Notes under the pieces: generated by a model
Database searches by the model: none
What the model was told of the DNA's origin: nothing
What the model saw: only the letters and a program-made list of their open reading frames with translations
Translations under genes and position numbers: made by a program
Part shown: in pieces, positions 31,930-41,508 of the stretch
Position numbering within the stretch: position 1 is the stretch's first letter
How the letters are laid out: every line of letters starts with the position of its first letter
Origin: Chitiniphilus shinanonensis DSM 23277
Lineage (GTDB): Bacteria > Pseudomonadota > Gammaproteobacteria > Burkholderiales > Chitinibacteraceae
Direction of reading: 5' to 3'
DNA: 64,000 nt
Assembly: GCF_000374805.1 (NCBI RefSeq)
Contig: NZ_KB895354.1
Coordinates: 1-64,000, forward strand

Positions 31930-33066
31930 TCAATAGCTGGTATGCGTCTCGCGGCGGATCTGCTCCACCGTCACGGTGCCGCGCATCACGCGGTAGACCC
32001 AGCTGGTGTAGAGCGCGATCACCGGGATGAAGATCGCCACCACGCCCAGCATCAGGCCGAGGGTGCGATGGCTGGAGACGGCATCCCAGGCGGTCAGGCT
32101 GGCCACGGCGTCGATGCTCGACGGCAGCACGAAGGGGAACAGCGCGGCCCCGGCGCTGACGATGATGCCGATCACCGCCAGCGACGAGCCGGCCAGCCCC
32201 AGCCAGCGCCAGCGCAATGCGGCGGCCACGCTGGTCAGCACCGCGCCCCCCAGGCCCACCGCCGGCAGCAGCCACAGTCGCGGCCACGCGTGGTAGTTGG
32301 CGAACCACAGGCCGACGTCGCGCGCCACCTGCTTCTGCGTGGGGGTCAGCACCCCGTTCACGTCGCCGATGGCGACCACCTGGTAGCCCGGCAGCCGGGC
32401 CAGCCAGAAGCCCAGCACCGCGAACAGCGCGGCGGTGACCAGCCCGGCGACCAGGGTGGCGCGGCGCGCGCGCTCGGCCACCGCGGCGTCGGTGCGCAGG
32501 TACAGGTAGGCGCCGCCGTGCAAGGTGAGCATCGCCACCGCCAGCAGGCCGGTGCCGATGGTGAAGCCGCTGAACAGGTCGAGGAAGCCGCCGTGGTAGG
32601 TCACGCGCAGGGTGTCGTCGTAGGCGAAAGGCAGGCCCAGGAACAGGTTGCCGATGGCCACGCCGAACACCAGCGCGGGGAACACGCCGCCGACGAACAG
32701 GCCCCAGTCCCAGCCGTTACGCCAGCGCGGGTCGTCCAGCTTGCTGCGGTAGTCGAAGCCCACCGGGCGCAGGAACAGCGCGAACAGGGTGAAGATCAGC
32801 GCCACGTACAGCACCGAGAACGCCGCCGCGTAGACCAGCGGCCAGGCGGCGAACAGCGCGGCGCCGAAGGTGATCAGCCAGGTCTGGTTGCCCTCCCAGG
32901 TGGGGCCGATGGCGTTGATCGCCACGCGCCGCTCCTCGTCGTTGTGCCCCACCCAGGGCAGCAGTGTGGCCACGCCCAGGTCCCAGCCGCCGGTGAGCGC
33001 GAAGCCCAGCATCAGCAGCACCATCAGGCCCCACCAGATCAGTTTGAGTGTTTCGTAGTCGATCAT
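31930..33066 (-). CDS. cydB: Cytochrome bd ubiquinol oxidase subunit II
   Basis: A 378-residue membrane subunit with about nine helices. The N-terminal [33 protein letters not shown] and [20 protein letters not shown] (about residues 57-76) are conserved in CydB. It partners CydA in the high-affinity quinol oxidase used at low oxygen. GGGGAA precedes the ATG, 18 nt after cydA. Confidence 0.96.
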   Translation of the reverse strand: MIDYETLKLIWWGLMVLLMLGFALTGGWDLGVATLLPWVGHNDEERRVAINAIGPTWEGNQTWLITFGAALFAAWPLVYAAAFSVLYVALIFTLFALFLRPVGFDYRSKLDDPRWRNGWDWGLFVGGVFPALVFGVAIGNLFLGLPFAYDDTLRVTYHGGFLDLFSGFTIGTGLLAVAMLTLHGGAYLYLRTDAAVAERARRATLVAGLVTAALFAVLGFWLARLPGYQVVAIGDVNGVLTPTQKQVARDVGLWFANYHAWPRLWLLPAVGLGGAVLTSVAAALRWRWLGLAGSSLAVIGIIVSAGAALFPFVLPSSIDAVASLTAWDAVSSHRTLGLMLGVVAIFIPVIALYTSWVYRVMRGTVTVEQIRRETHTSY

Positions 33067-33084
33067 TGCGTTCCCCTTGCCCGA

Positions 33085-34665
33085 TCAGGATGCGTTGGCG
33101 GAATGGGCCGGCGTGCCGGTCTCGCGGAAATACCGTCCGGTATGCAGGCTGGACGGGCCCAGCCGGATGTACTTGAGCATCAGGTACATCTCGATGGCGA
33201 ACAGCAGCACGTAGATGGTCATCAGGCCGATCAGGCTGAACCACACCTGTCCCGGCTCGATCGACGACGCCGACAGGAAGGTGGGCAGCACGCCGGAGAT
33301 GCTCCACGGCTGCCGGCCGTACTCGGCGACGAACCAGCCGGTCATGATCGCCACCCACGGCAGCGGGATGGAGATCACCGCCAGCCGCAGCAGCCAGCGC
33401 TGCGGCGCCAGGTTGCGACGCGCCAGGAACCAGAACGAGGCGCCGAAGATGAACAGGAACAACAGCCCCAGGCCCACCATCACGCGGAAGCTCCAGAACA
33501 GCGGCGCCACGCGCGGGATGGTGTCCTGCGCGGCGGCGGCGATCTGCGCCGGCGTGGCGTCGACCACGTTGGGGGTGTACTTCTTCAACAGCAGGCCGAA
33601 GCCGAGGTCGGCCTGGTGGCGCTCGAACTGGCGCTTCACGTCCTCGCTGCCGTCGCCGGCGCGCAGCTTGACCAGTGCCTCGTAGGCCAGCATGCCGTTG
33701 CGGATGCGTGCCTCGTGCTCGCGCACCAGGTCCTTGATGCCGGTGATCTGCTTGTCGGTGGAGCGGGTGGCGATCAGGCCCAGTGCGTAGGGAATGCGCA
33801 CGGCGTAGTCGGTGCGCTGCTCCGCCTGGTTGGGCAGGCCGAACACGGTGATCGCCGCCGGGGCGGGATGGGTGTCCCACTCGGCCTCGATGGCGGCTAG
33901 CTTCACCTTCTGCACTTCGCCGGTGGCGTAGCCCGATTCGTCACCGAGCACGATCACCGAACAGACCGACGCCAGGCCAAAGCCCGCCGCCACCGCGAAC
34001 GAGCGGATGGCGAAGCCGGTATCGCGGGCCCGCAGCAGGTACCACGCCGACACGCCGAGCACGAACATGGCGGCGGCCACGTAACCGGCGGCCAGGGTGT
34101 GGACGAACTTCACCTGCGCCACCGGGTTGAAGATCACGTCGGTGATGCTGGTCAGCTCCATGCGCATGGTCTGGTAGTTGAACTCGGCGCCCACCGGGTT
34201 CTGCATCCAGCCGTTGGCGATCAGGATCCACAGCGCCGACAGGTTGGAACCGAGCGCCACCAGGAAGGTGACCACCAGGTGCTGCACCTTGGACAGGCGG
34301 TTCCAGCCGAAGAAGAACAGGCCGACGAAAGTGGATTCGAGGAAGAATGCCATCATCCCTTCGATGGCCAGCGGCGTGCCGAAGATGTCGCCGACGTAGT
34401 GCGCGTAATAGGCCCAGTTGGTGCCGAACTGGAACTCCAGCGTCATGCCGGTGGTGACGCCCATCGCGAAGTTGATGCCGAAGAGCTTGCCCCAGAAGCG
34501 GGTCATGTCCTTGTAGACCTGCTGCCCGGTCATCACGTAGACCGATTCGCAGATCACCAGGATCCAGGACAGCCCCAGGGTGAGAGGCACGAAAAGAAAG
34601 TGGAACATCGCGGTCAGGCCGAATTGCAGGCGTGACAGCTCCACCACGTCGGCGACGGGTAACAT
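33085..34665 (-). CDS. cydA: Cytochrome bd ubiquinol oxidase subunit I
   Basis: A 526-residue catalytic subunit, close to the E. coli CydA length. H22 in LTAMFHFLF is the expected haem ligand near the N-terminus. [16 protein letters not shown] in the C-terminal third is the diagnostic GRQPW motif. The internal quinol loop is of the long type. The ATG at 34665 has GGAG nine bases upstream; longer upstream reading has no homology. Confidence 0.96.
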   Translation of the reverse strand: MLPVADVVELSRLQFGLTAMFHFLFVPLTLGLSWILVICESVYVMTGQQVYKDMTRFWGKLFGINFAMGVTTGMTLEFQFGTNWAYYAHYVGDIFGTPLAIEGMMAFFLESTFVGLFFFGWNRLSKVQHLVVTFLVALGSNLSALWILIANGWMQNPVGAEFNYQTMRMELTSITDVIFNPVAQVKFVHTLAAGYVAAAMFVLGVSAWYLLRARDTGFAIRSFAVAAGFGLASVCSVIVLGDESGYATGEVQKVKLAAIEAEWDTHPAPAAITVFGLPNQAEQRTDYAVRIPYALGLIATRSTDKQITGIKDLVREHEARIRNGMLAYEALVKLRAGDGSEDVKRQFERHQADLGFGLLLKKYTPNVVDATPAQIAAAAQDTIPRVAPLFWSFRVMVGLGLLFLFIFGASFWFLARRNLAPQRWLLRLAVISIPLPWVAIMTGWFVAEYGRQPWSISGVLPTFLSASSIEPGQVWFSLIGLMTIYVLLFAIEMYLMLKYIRLGPSSLHTGRYFRETGTPAHSANAS

Positions 34666-34745
34666 GGCTGGTCTCCATGGGTGCCTTCGCCCGGCGCCGG
34701 ATCGGCGACGCCGGGGGTGAAAGGCGGTTGTTGGGGCGAAACGAC

Positions 34746-34976
34746 TCAGACGCGGGGGGCGTCCGATGGTCGCTTCGTCTCGGGGGTTATCGGGTCGCCA
34801 GGGCCGATCAGGCGCTGGTCGATGGCGTCCTGCGGCACGGTCATCTGGTAGGTGCGCGTCAGCGGCTGCGAGAACCACAACTGCTTGGCGCCCCACAGCA
34901 GCAGCGCCTTGAGCGCCAGGATCAGGGTGATCTCGGCCCAGAGGGGCAGGCCGGTCTTCAGGATGCCGGGGCGCAT
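34746..34976 (-). CDS. cydP: CydP-like small subunit of cytochrome bd
   Basis: A 76-residue protein with one membrane helix ([26 protein letters not shown], about residues 10-35) followed by a short periplasmic tail. Small proteins of this form upstream of cydA in betaproteobacteria are annotated as CydP. It starts 4 nt after the GbsR-type gene and ends 80 nt before cydA, inside the cyd operon. Confidence 0.8.
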   Translation of the reverse strand: MRPGILKTGLPLWAEITLILALKALLLWGAKQLWFSQPLTRTYQMTVPQDAIDQRLIGPGDPITPETKRPSDAPRV

Positions 34977-34980
34977 GCGA

Positions 34981-35538
34981 TCAATCCTTGCCGCGCAGCT
35001 TGTCGGTAAAGCCCAGCACCTTCTGCACCTTGGCGCCGAGCCGCATCAGGCCCTCCAGCGTCTCGGGCGACAGGCGCTGCACCTCGTCGAACCAGACGGT
35101 GGCCATCTCGATCAGCTCGTGCATCTCGCGCATGCGGGCCTGGGCATGGCGCTCGTTGTCGGTCTGGGGGATTTCCAGCAGCGCATCGCGCAGCATCGAC
35201 AGCGTGGGCTCGATTTCGCGTTTGCGCTTTTCCTCGGCCAGGGTGCGGAAGATCTCCCAGATGTCCTTGGGCGCCTCGAAGTATTCGCGGCGGTCGCCCG
35301 GCCGATGCAGCAGCCGGGCCAGGCGCCAGGACATCAGTTCCTTCATGCCCATGCTGACGTTGGAACGCGAAAAACCCAGCGTCTCGGCAATCTCGTCGGC
35401 ATTCAGCGGTTCGGGGGCGATGAACAGCAGCGCGTAGATCTGGCCCACGGTGCGGTTGACGCCCCAGCGGCTGCCCATTTCCCCGAAATGCAGCACGAAA
35501 CGTTCGGTCAGCGGCGTGAGTTCCATCTTGTCGTTCAT
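34981..35538 (-). CDS. GbsR/MarR-family transcriptional regulator
   Basis: A 185-residue regulator with a winged helix at about residues 25-90: NRTVGQIYALLFIAPEPLNADEIAETLGFSRSNVSMGMKEL. This matches the GbsR subgroup of MarR. A helical dimerisation region (EEKRKREIEPTLSML) follows. It is the first gene of an operon with cydP, cydA, cydB and cydX and is preceded by a palindrome that overlaps its own promoter, so it probably controls cyd expression and itself. The inducer is unknown. Confidence 0.85.
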   Translation of the reverse strand: MNDKMELTPLTERFVLHFGEMGSRWGVNRTVGQIYALLFIAPEPLNADEIAETLGFSRSNVSMGMKELMSWRLARLLHRPGDRREYFEAPKDIWEIFRTLAEEKRKREIEPTLSMLRDALLEIPQTDNERHAQARMREMHELIEMATVWFDEVQRLSPETLEGLMRLGAKVQKVLGFTDKLRGKD

Positions 35539-35540
35539 GA

Positions 35541-35562
35541 AGTTTCAAAAATTTCTGAAACT
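35541..35562. promoter_or_regulatory. Operator palindrome of the cyd operon regulator
   Basis: AGTTTCA and TGAAACT face each other across eight bases (AAAATTTC). The 22-bp dyad has only one mismatched pair. It starts 3 bp before the ATG of the regulator gene and overlaps the end of the -10 element, ideal for autorepression. Confidence 0.72.
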
Positions 35563-35588
35563 ATAGAACGATACTTGATATAGCTCAA
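35560..35588 (-). promoter_or_regulatory. Promoter of the gbsR-cydP-cydABX operon
   Basis: On the minus strand TTGAGC is followed after 17 bp by TATAGT (35565-35560). The transcript would start near 35553, inside the palindrome, giving a very short leader of about 15 nt without an obvious Shine-Dalgarno sequence. Confidence 0.6.
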
Positions 35589-35750
35589 TACCAAATCAAA
35601 ATTTCATATAGTGGGAATGGCCGATTCATTGGCCGAAAATGCCAATAACATAAATACCACTTACGCTGAATGACCCCACCCTACCCCACCCGAAACGGTG
35701 GGCGATGGGTTACATTGCCCACCCCCTCGCAACCTGCGGAGCTTCTTCCC

Positions 35751-37361
35751 ATGAGCATCGTGCAACGCCTGTGGCTGTTGATCGCGCTATCCATCGTCGC
35801 CCTGTTGCTGGCCGGCGGTATCGGCATCTACCAGATCAAGCAGATCGAAGGCGTGGTCGAACGCATCAACGACGAATCGCTGGAAAGCGTGCTGATCATC
35901 AGCAGCATCGACAAGAGCTACAAGGAGTTGCGCTCCAAGATCATGGTGCAGTTGCAGGCCACCACGCCCGAGCGCAACCGCGAGCTGGACAACGAGATCA
36001 CCGAGGAACAACGCAACTTCGACAGCGCGCTGGCCCGGTACGCCCAAGAGATCAACAGCCCCGAGGACCAGCAGCTCTACGATCAGCTGAAGACACAGAT
36101 CGGCGCCTACCAGCCGAAGTTCAACGCGGTGCGGCAACTGGCCAACCAGGGCGATGCCGACGGCGCACGCGTGGCGCTGGACGAGAGCTACATGGCCTAC
36201 CGCGCGGCCGACCAGACCTTGGACAAGCTGGTGACCGAGAACACCCGCCTGGCGCAGCAGGCCAGGGAGCAGGCCACGCGCACCGCGGTGAACGCCGAGA
36301 TCACCTTCCTGGTGATCGTGCTGGGCTTCATCGTGCTGCTGTCGGCGCTGGGCTGGCTGATCGTGCGCGCCATCCGCCTGCCGCTGCTGGAAGCGATGAC
36401 CGCGATCGGCGAAATCGAAAGCCGGCTGGATTTCACCCGGCGCGTGCCCGCCCGGGCGCAGGACGAGATCGGACGCATGGTCGGCAGCTTCAACCGTCTG
36501 ATCGAGGCCATGCACCAGACCCTGCGCCGGGTGCGCGACAGCAGCGGCGAGCTGGCGGGCTCGTCCACCGAGATGGCCGGCAGCGCGCGCGAACTGGCCT
36601 CCGCCGCCGACGTGGCCAGCGATTCCGCCTCCAACATGGCGGCCAGCGTCGAGCAGATGACCGTCAGCATCAACCACGTGGCCGAGCGCGCTCAGGAGGC
36701 CGACCAGCGCTCCAAGCAGTCGGGCCAGCTGGCCAGCCAGGGCGGCGAGATCATCGAAGCCACCATCCGCGAGATCGACGGCATCGCCGGCACCGTACGC
36801 ACCGCCGCCGACGAACTGGCCGAACTGCGTACCCGCAGTGCGGACATCAAGGCGGTGCTGGTGGTGATCAAGGAGATCGCCGACCAGACCAACCTGCTGG
36901 CCCTGAACGCCGCCATCGAGGCGGCGCGCGCCGGCGAGCAGGGGCGCGGCTTCGCCGTGGTGGCCGACGAGGTACGCAAACTGGCCGAGCGCACCGCGCA
37001 ATCCACCCAGGAGATCACCCAGACCGTCGGCACCATCCAGGACGGCGCCGAGCGCGCGGTCGGCGCGATGGAACAGGTGGTGGCCCAGGTGGGACACGGC
37101 GTCGATCAAGCACGCCAGGCCGGCGACGCGATCCGCCAGATCCGCGCCGCCTCATCGGAGGTGGTGGCGTACGTGACCGAGATCAGCAACGCCATCCGCG
37201 AACAAGGCACCGCCAGCACCGCCATCGCGCAGCAGGTGGAACGCATCGCGCAGATGTCGGAGCAGACCAGCGGCACCGCCGGCGCCAGCGCCGCCTCGGC
37301 CCAGCGGCTCAACCAGTTGGCAGGCACCATGCAGCACGACGTGGCGAGGTATCAGGTATGA
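35751..37361 (+). CDS. Methyl-accepting chemotaxis protein
   Basis: A 536-residue chemoreceptor. It has an N-terminal membrane helix, a four-helix-bundle ligand domain (about residues 30-185), a second helix ([22 protein letters not shown], about 183-204) and a HAMP region. The signalling tip is [41 protein letters not shown] (about 377-417). No C-terminal CheR-tether pentapeptide is seen. The stop overlaps the ATG of tag by four bases. Confidence 0.92.
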   Translation: MSIVQRLWLLIALSIVALLLAGGIGIYQIKQIEGVVERINDESLESVLIISSIDKSYKELRSKIMVQLQATTPERNRELDNEITEEQRNFDSALARYAQEINSPEDQQLYDQLKTQIGAYQPKFNAVRQLANQGDADGARVALDESYMAYRAADQTLDKLVTENTRLAQQAREQATRTAVNAEITFLVIVLGFIVLLSALGWLIVRAIRLPLLEAMTAIGEIESRLDFTRRVPARAQDEIGRMVGSFNRLIEAMHQTLRRVRDSSGELAGSSTEMAGSARELASAADVASDSASNMAASVEQMTVSINHVAERAQEADQRSKQSGQLASQGGEIIEATIREIDGIAGTVRTAADELAELRTRSADIKAVLVVIKEIADQTNLLALNAAIEAARAGEQGRGFAVVADEVRKLAERTAQSTQEITQTVGTIQDGAERAVGAMEQVVAQVGHGVDQARQAGDAIRQIRAASSEVVAYVTEISNAIREQGTASTAIAQQVERIAQMSEQTSGTAGASAASAQRLNQLAGTMQHDVARYQV

Positions 37362-37927
37362 AGCGCTGCGCCTGGTGCGGCGACGATCCGCTGTACGTCG
37401 CCTATCACGACGAGGAATGGGGCGTGCCCTGCCGCGACGCCGACCGGCTGTTCGAACTGCTGTGCCTGGAAGGCGCGCAGGCGGGGCTGTCGTGGATCAC
37501 CGTGCTGCGCAAGCGCGAGCACTACCGCCGCGCCTTCGACCGCTTCGATGCGGCGCGCATGGCCCAATACGACGACGCCAAGGTGGCCGAACTGCTGGCC
37601 GACCCCGGCATCGTCCGTAACCGCGCCAAGGTGGCGGCCTTCATCGCCAACGCCCGCGCCTACCTGGCGATGCGGGAGCGCGGCGAGGATCTGGCCGCGC
37701 TGCTGTGGTCGTTCGTCGGCGACGTCCCCCGCGTCAATCGCTGGGGCCCCGGCGAAACCCCGGCACAGACCGCCGAATCGCAGGCGATGTCCAAGGCGCT
37801 GAGCCAGCGCGGCTTCAAGTTCGTCGGCCCCACCATCTGCTACGCGCTGATGCAGGCGGCCGGCATGGTGGACGATCACCACCCCGAGTGCTGGCGCCAC
37901 AGCGACCGGCGCGCCAGCCCCGATTGA
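37358..37927 (+). CDS. tag: DNA-3-methyladenine glycosylase I
   Basis: A 189-residue base-excision enzyme that removes 3-methyladenine. The zinc-binding residues C4, H17 and the HHPEC pair near the C-terminus are present. The catalytic glutamate E38 lies in [12 protein letters not shown]. The length matches E. coli Tag (187 aa). Translation is coupled to the chemoreceptor upstream through an ATGA overlap, an unusual partner for a repair gene. Confidence 0.95.
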   Translation: MKRCAWCGDDPLYVAYHDEEWGVPCRDADRLFELLCLEGAQAGLSWITVLRKREHYRRAFDRFDAARMAQYDDAKVAELLADPGIVRNRAKVAAFIANARAYLAMRERGEDLAALLWSFVGDVPRVNRWGPGETPAQTAESQAMSKALSQRGFKFVGPTICYALMQAAGMVDDHHPECWRHSDRRASPD

Positions 37928-38117
37928 CCACAGGAGGGCCATTCGCTGGGTGGGCCTCGAATAATTTCCACAAAGAAATAATCAAGAAAGCACAGGGAAA
38001 TTTTCAAAACCTACCGTTCGGCAACCTCAGGGAAATCATTGAGTATTAGCGGATGCGAATGTAAGGTAAAGTGCCATGGAGCGCAGTGTGCGTGATTTGA
38101 ATCAAGGAAAACGCGCC

Positions 38118-39722
38118 ATGAAGATAAGCCAGAGACTTCTCCTATTGATCGGTATTGCCATCCTGTCCCTGGTGGTGGTCGGTGCCGTTGCCTTCATCAA
38201 GTTCAGCCGGATGGAACATCAGGTCACCCGGCTGGGCAACGAAGCGGTGGCCGGGCTGGAAACCGTCTACCGCATCAACAACGCCTTCAAGGTGCAGCAA
38301 CTGGTGCTGTACCAGATCGGCTCGTCGTTCGACGGCGATCTGCGCACCAAGCTGATCGCGCGCCTGAAGGACCAGGAAAAGGAACTGGCCAAGCAGGTAT
38401 CGGAGTACGAAACGTCGATCGTCGACCCCGCCGACCGCGAGCTGTACCAGAAGCTGCAACCGCACCTGGCCGCTTTCGACAAGTCGTCCGCCGAGGTGCT
38501 GCAGACCGCCGAGGACTTCGGCGACGTCGCCGCCGCGTTGACCGCCACCCGCGACACGGCCATCGCCACCGAGCAGGCCCTGCAGGCGCTGGTGAACTAC
38601 AAGCTGAATCTCGCCAATACCTACCGCGCCGAAGTGGACGCCGAACAACGCAGCGCCATGGCCCAGTTCGCAACCATGCTGGTGGTGGCGGTGCTGCTGC
38701 TGGCGGTGATCGGCACGCTGCTGATCCGCGCCATCCGCCGTCCGCTCGCCGAAATGCAGCGCACCGTGACCGAGATCGGCAGCACGCTGGATTTCACCCG
38801 CCGCGCCCCGGTCACCAGCCAGGACGAGATCGGCCAGACCGTCACCGCCTTCAACACGCTGATCGACCGCATGCAGGACAGCCTGCGCGAGATGGGCCAT
38901 CGCATCGCCGATGTCTCCGCCTCGGCCAGCCAGCTGTCGCACACCGCCACCGGCCTGACCCGCACCGCGCACCAGGCCAGCGAGGCGTCGTCCAACATGG
39001 CGGCGACGGTGGAGGAAGTCACCGTCAGCATCAACCATGTGGCCGACCGTTCCGGCGAGGCCGACGAGCTGTCGCGCCAATCCGGCCAGCTGGCGCAGGA
39101 CGGCGGCCAGGTGATCGAATCGACCGTGGCCAAGATCGACGGCATCGCCGACACCGTGCGCGGCGCGGCCGACGAGATCGTGCAATTGCAGAACAAGAGC
39201 GCCAATGTGTCGGCCGTGGTCAACGTGATCAAGGAGATCGCCGACCAGACCAACCTGCTGGCGCTGAACGCCGCCATCGAGGCGGCCCGCGCCGGCGAGC
39301 AGGGTCGCGGCTTCGCCGTGGTGGCCGACGAAGTACGCAAGCTGGCGGAGCGCACCTCGTCGTCCACGCAGGAGATCTCCGCCACCATCACCTCGATCCA
39401 GGAAGGCGCCGACATGGCGGTCGGCCGGATGCAGAACGCGGTGGCGCAGGTGGAGGAAGGCGTCGGCGAGGCGCGCGCCGCCGGCGAAGCGATCCGCCGC
39501 ATCCGCGGCAGCGCCGGCGACGTGGTGGGGCGCGTGGCCGACATCACCGAGGCGATCCGCGAGCAGAGCGTGGCCAGCAACAGTATCGCGCAGGTGGTGG
39601 AAACCATCGCCCGCATGTCCGAGGAAAACAGCGCCGCCGCCAGCGATACCTCGCGCGCGGCCGAGCACTTGCAGCAGTTGGCGCGCGAGATGGAACAGAC
39701 CATCAGCCGTTATCGCGTTTAG
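38118..39722 (+). CDS. Methyl-accepting chemotaxis protein
   Basis: A 534-residue chemoreceptor of the same architecture as the one at 35751-37361: an N-terminal helix ([20 protein letters not shown]), a helical periplasmic domain, a second membrane helix at about 190-208, HAMP, and the same signalling tip. The cytoplasmic halves are very alike while the sensor domains differ, so the two probably arose by duplication. The upstream 190 bp are unusually A/T-rich. Its TAG stop is made by the first bases of a MITE-like repeat. Confidence 0.92.
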   Translation: MKISQRLLLLIGIAILSLVVVGAVAFIKFSRMEHQVTRLGNEAVAGLETVYRINNAFKVQQLVLYQIGSSFDGDLRTKLIARLKDQEKELAKQVSEYETSIVDPADRELYQKLQPHLAAFDKSSAEVLQTAEDFGDVAAALTATRDTAIATEQALQALVNYKLNLANTYRAEVDAEQRSAMAQFATMLVVAVLLLAVIGTLLIRAIRRPLAEMQRTVTEIGSTLDFTRRAPVTSQDEIGQTVTAFNTLIDRMQDSLREMGHRIADVSASASQLSHTATGLTRTAHQASEASSNMAATVEEVTVSINHVADRSGEADELSRQSGQLAQDGGQVIESTVAKIDGIADTVRGAADEIVQLQNKSANVSAVVNVIKEIADQTNLLALNAAIEAARAGEQGRGFAVVADEVRKLAERTSSSTQEISATITSIQEGADMAVGRMQNAVAQVEEGVGEARAAGEAIRRIRGSAGDVVGRVADITEAIREQSVASNSIAQVVETIARMSEENSAAASDTSRAAEHLQQLAREMEQTISRYRV

Positions 39723-39766
39723 GGTGAATCGACCTTCAAACGCGGGTGCAAAGGACGATTCACCCT
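39721..39766. repeat. MITE-like element, copy 3 (46-bp end-only form)
   Basis: It consists of the two termini joined: AGGGTGAATCG at the left and its exact complement CGATTCACCCT at the right, with CTTCAAACGCGGGTGCAAAG between. It overlaps the stop codon of the chemoreceptor gene and could form a stem-loop at the mRNA end. Confidence 0.8.
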
Positions 39767-39782
39767 GGGGCACCTGCCACGG

Positions 39783-39819
39783 CAAAGAAAAACGGCCCAC
39801 ATGGGCCGTTTTTCTTTGG
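39783..39819. terminator. Bidirectional terminator between the chemoreceptor and Gfo/Idh genes
   Basis: AAAGAAAAACGGCCCA and TGGGCCGTTTTTCTTT face each other. The hairpin has A/T runs on both sides, so it can serve both convergent genes. Confidence 0.88.
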
Positions 39820-39834
39820 ATGCCGGTTTGCGAC

Positions 39835-40827
39835 TCAGTCGCCCAGGCGCACCCGCGTGCCCGGTTGCGCCAGCGTCTGGCAGATCACCCGCATGTCGCG
39901 CCAGCCCTCGGCGAAATCCGACCCGCCCTTGCCGGCGCGGATCGCCGCGGCGAAAGCGCGGAATTCCGCGGCATAACCCTGGTCGTCCGGCCTGGTTTCG
40001 CGCAGCACCCGCCCATCGCCGTGGCGCAAGGTCAGCGTGGCGCCGTCGAACTCGGCGCTGCCGCGCTCGGCCAGCAGCACCATCCGCCACTCCTGATGGC
40101 CGGCGGTCGAGAAGTACAGGTTCAGCGACGCGTGGGCGCCGTGCTCGGTCAGCAGCGCGAGGCTGCCGCCATCGTAGCGGCCCAGGAACGGATCGACGCT
40201 CGACACGTCGATCGACGCCTCGACCACCTCGCCCAGCAAGGCGCGCACCACCGCCACGTAGTGCACGCCGGCATCCAGCAGCAGGCCGCCGGGAAACGCC
40301 TGGCTGCCGCGCCAGCCGCTGACGATGTAGCGGTTGTCGTGCGTCATGGTGTCCATCGCGTGCCAGTGCAGCGCGTAGGGGCGGCCGGTGTCCTCTTCCG
40401 CCAGCCACTGGCGCAGCCGGCGCACGAACCAGGCGTGGCGGAAATTCTCGGCGACGAAGGTCACCCGCTCGGGGTGGGCGGCGGCCAGCGCCAGCATCGC
40501 CCGCGCTTCGTCGGCGTCGGTGGCGAGCGGCTTTTCCACCAGCACGTGCTTGCCGGCGGCGAGCGCGGCGCGGGTGGCTTCGAGATTGAGCGTGGCCGGC
40601 AGCACGATGTCGACGGCGTCGATATCCTCGCGCGCCAGCAGTGATTGCCAGTCGTTATACCAATCGATGCCGCCGGCCAGCGCCGCCATCGCCTGGGCCT
40701 TGTCGGCGGAGCGATTGCACACGGCCACCAGTTGCAGCGCGTCGCCCACCTGGCACAGCGCCGGCCAGTGCAGTTCGCGCGCGGCGACTCCGCAGCCGAT
40801 CAGACCGAGGCGCACTACTTTTTCCAT
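39835..40827 (-). CDS. Gfo/Idh/MocA-family oxidoreductase
   Basis: A 330-residue NAD(P)-dependent oxidoreductase. The N-terminal Rossmann fold has LGLIGCGVAARELHWPAL (about residues 6-23), and the conserved EKPLA (about 97-101) carries the catalytic-region lysine. DAGVHYVAVVRALLGE is the downstream family motif. The substrate is probably a sugar or polyol derivative but is not defined by context. AGGGAG precedes the ATG at 40827. Confidence 0.85.
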   Translation of the reverse strand: MEKVVRLGLIGCGVAARELHWPALCQVGDALQLVAVCNRSADKAQAMAALAGGIDWYNDWQSLLAREDIDAVDIVLPATLNLEATRAALAAGKHVLVEKPLATDADEARAMLALAAAHPERVTFVAENFRHAWFVRRLRQWLAEEDTGRPYALHWHAMDTMTHDNRYIVSGWRGSQAFPGGLLLDAGVHYVAVVRALLGEVVEASIDVSSVDPFLGRYDGGSLALLTEHGAHASLNLYFSTAGHQEWRMVLLAERGSAEFDGATLTLRHGDGRVLRETRPDDQGYAAEFRAFAAAIRAGKGGSDFAEGWRDMRVICQTLAQPGTRVRLGD

Positions 40828-41092
40828 GTCGACTCCCTGTATGAATGCCGGGAATGTTACGGCCAAGTGCCCGGCGGCGGCATCGGGGACCGACCCTATC
40901 CGCCATTTGGGCAAATTTGCCATCGGCGCAATTGACCTGGCCTGAAAAGGGCCACCGGAAACCCAAAGGAATACGCACGGAAAAAGCGTGCTTCATCAAT
41001 CACATGCCATGTAACGCACCGTATCGCCGATCACCGTCAACACCAGTCTGGGCACAGGTTGCAGACCGTTACACGGCGTAGCCTTCCAACCT
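40828..41092. other. Intergenic region upstream of the Gfo/Idh gene
   Basis: Together with the leader of the lipoprotein gene this makes a 396-bp gap. It holds a perfect 12-bp palindrome GGCAAATTTGCC (40910-40921), about 85 bp before the Gfo/Idh start and a candidate operator. Facing TGTAACG/CGTTACA arms lie around 41010-41074. I see no coding sequence. Confidence 0.55.
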
Positions 41093-41121
41093 TTGGTTTG
41101 CTTCGCAATTGTCGCTAGAAT
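41093..41121 (+). promoter_or_regulatory. Promoter of the small lipoprotein gene
   Basis: TTGGTT (41093-41098) and TAGAAT (41116-41121) are spaced by 17 bp. The transcript would have a leader of nearly 100 nt before the ATG at 41224. Confidence 0.65.
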
Positions 41122-41223
41122 TCGCCCCGTGTTGTCGATGACAGCTAATAAGCCGCAAGGCAGCAGAGCGAATCGTCGGCCGAATTGGTTTACTACCCAT
41201 CAGCTCAAAAAGGTATTTTCAAA

Positions 41224-41421
41224 ATGAAACAATCTCTGCTCGTCGCTGCCCTGCTGGCCGTTGCCCTGTCCGCTTGCGGCAAGAAGGAAGAAGCTCCGGC
41301 TGCTTCCGCTCCGGTTGAAGCTTCGGCTCCGGTTGAAGCCTCCGCTCCGGCCGCTTCGGCTCCGGTTGCTTCCGCCCCGGCTTCGGCCCCGGCTGCTTCC
41401 GCCGCTTCCGCTGCCAAGTAA
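41224..41421 (+). CDS. Small Ala/Pro/Ser-rich lipoprotein
   Basis: A 65-residue preprotein. The signal sequence ends with the lipobox ALSAC (cysteine about residue 18), followed by GKKEE and then repeats of APVEAS and APAAS/ASAP. The mature part has about 47 residues and is probably extended and disordered. It has its own promoter and a strong terminator, so expression may be high. Similar short lipoproteins are common in Neisseriales; the function is unknown. Confidence 0.8.
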   Translation: MKQSLLVAALLAVALSACGKKEEAPAASAPVEASAPVEASAPAASAPVASAPASAPAASAASAAK

Positions 41422-41440
41422 TTCCAGGCATCGCGAATCC

Positions 41441-41475
41441 AAAAAGCCGACCGAAAGGTCGGCTTTTTGTTTTTG
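41441..41475 (+). terminator. Terminator after the small lipoprotein gene
   Basis: AAAAAGCCGACC-GAAA-GGTCGGCTTTTT is a perfect hairpin followed by TGTTTTTG. The region immediately after it contains TATAAT (41476-41481), which may serve mtaD. Confidence 0.92.
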
Positions 41476-41508
41476 TATAATCGTGGCTTTCCCATTGCGG
41501 GCCAGCCC

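Noticed and set aside
35585-35700. FliA (sigma-28) promoter for the chemoreceptor at 35751
   Set aside because: GCCGATTC and GCCGAAAA occur but without a TAAA element at the right distance.
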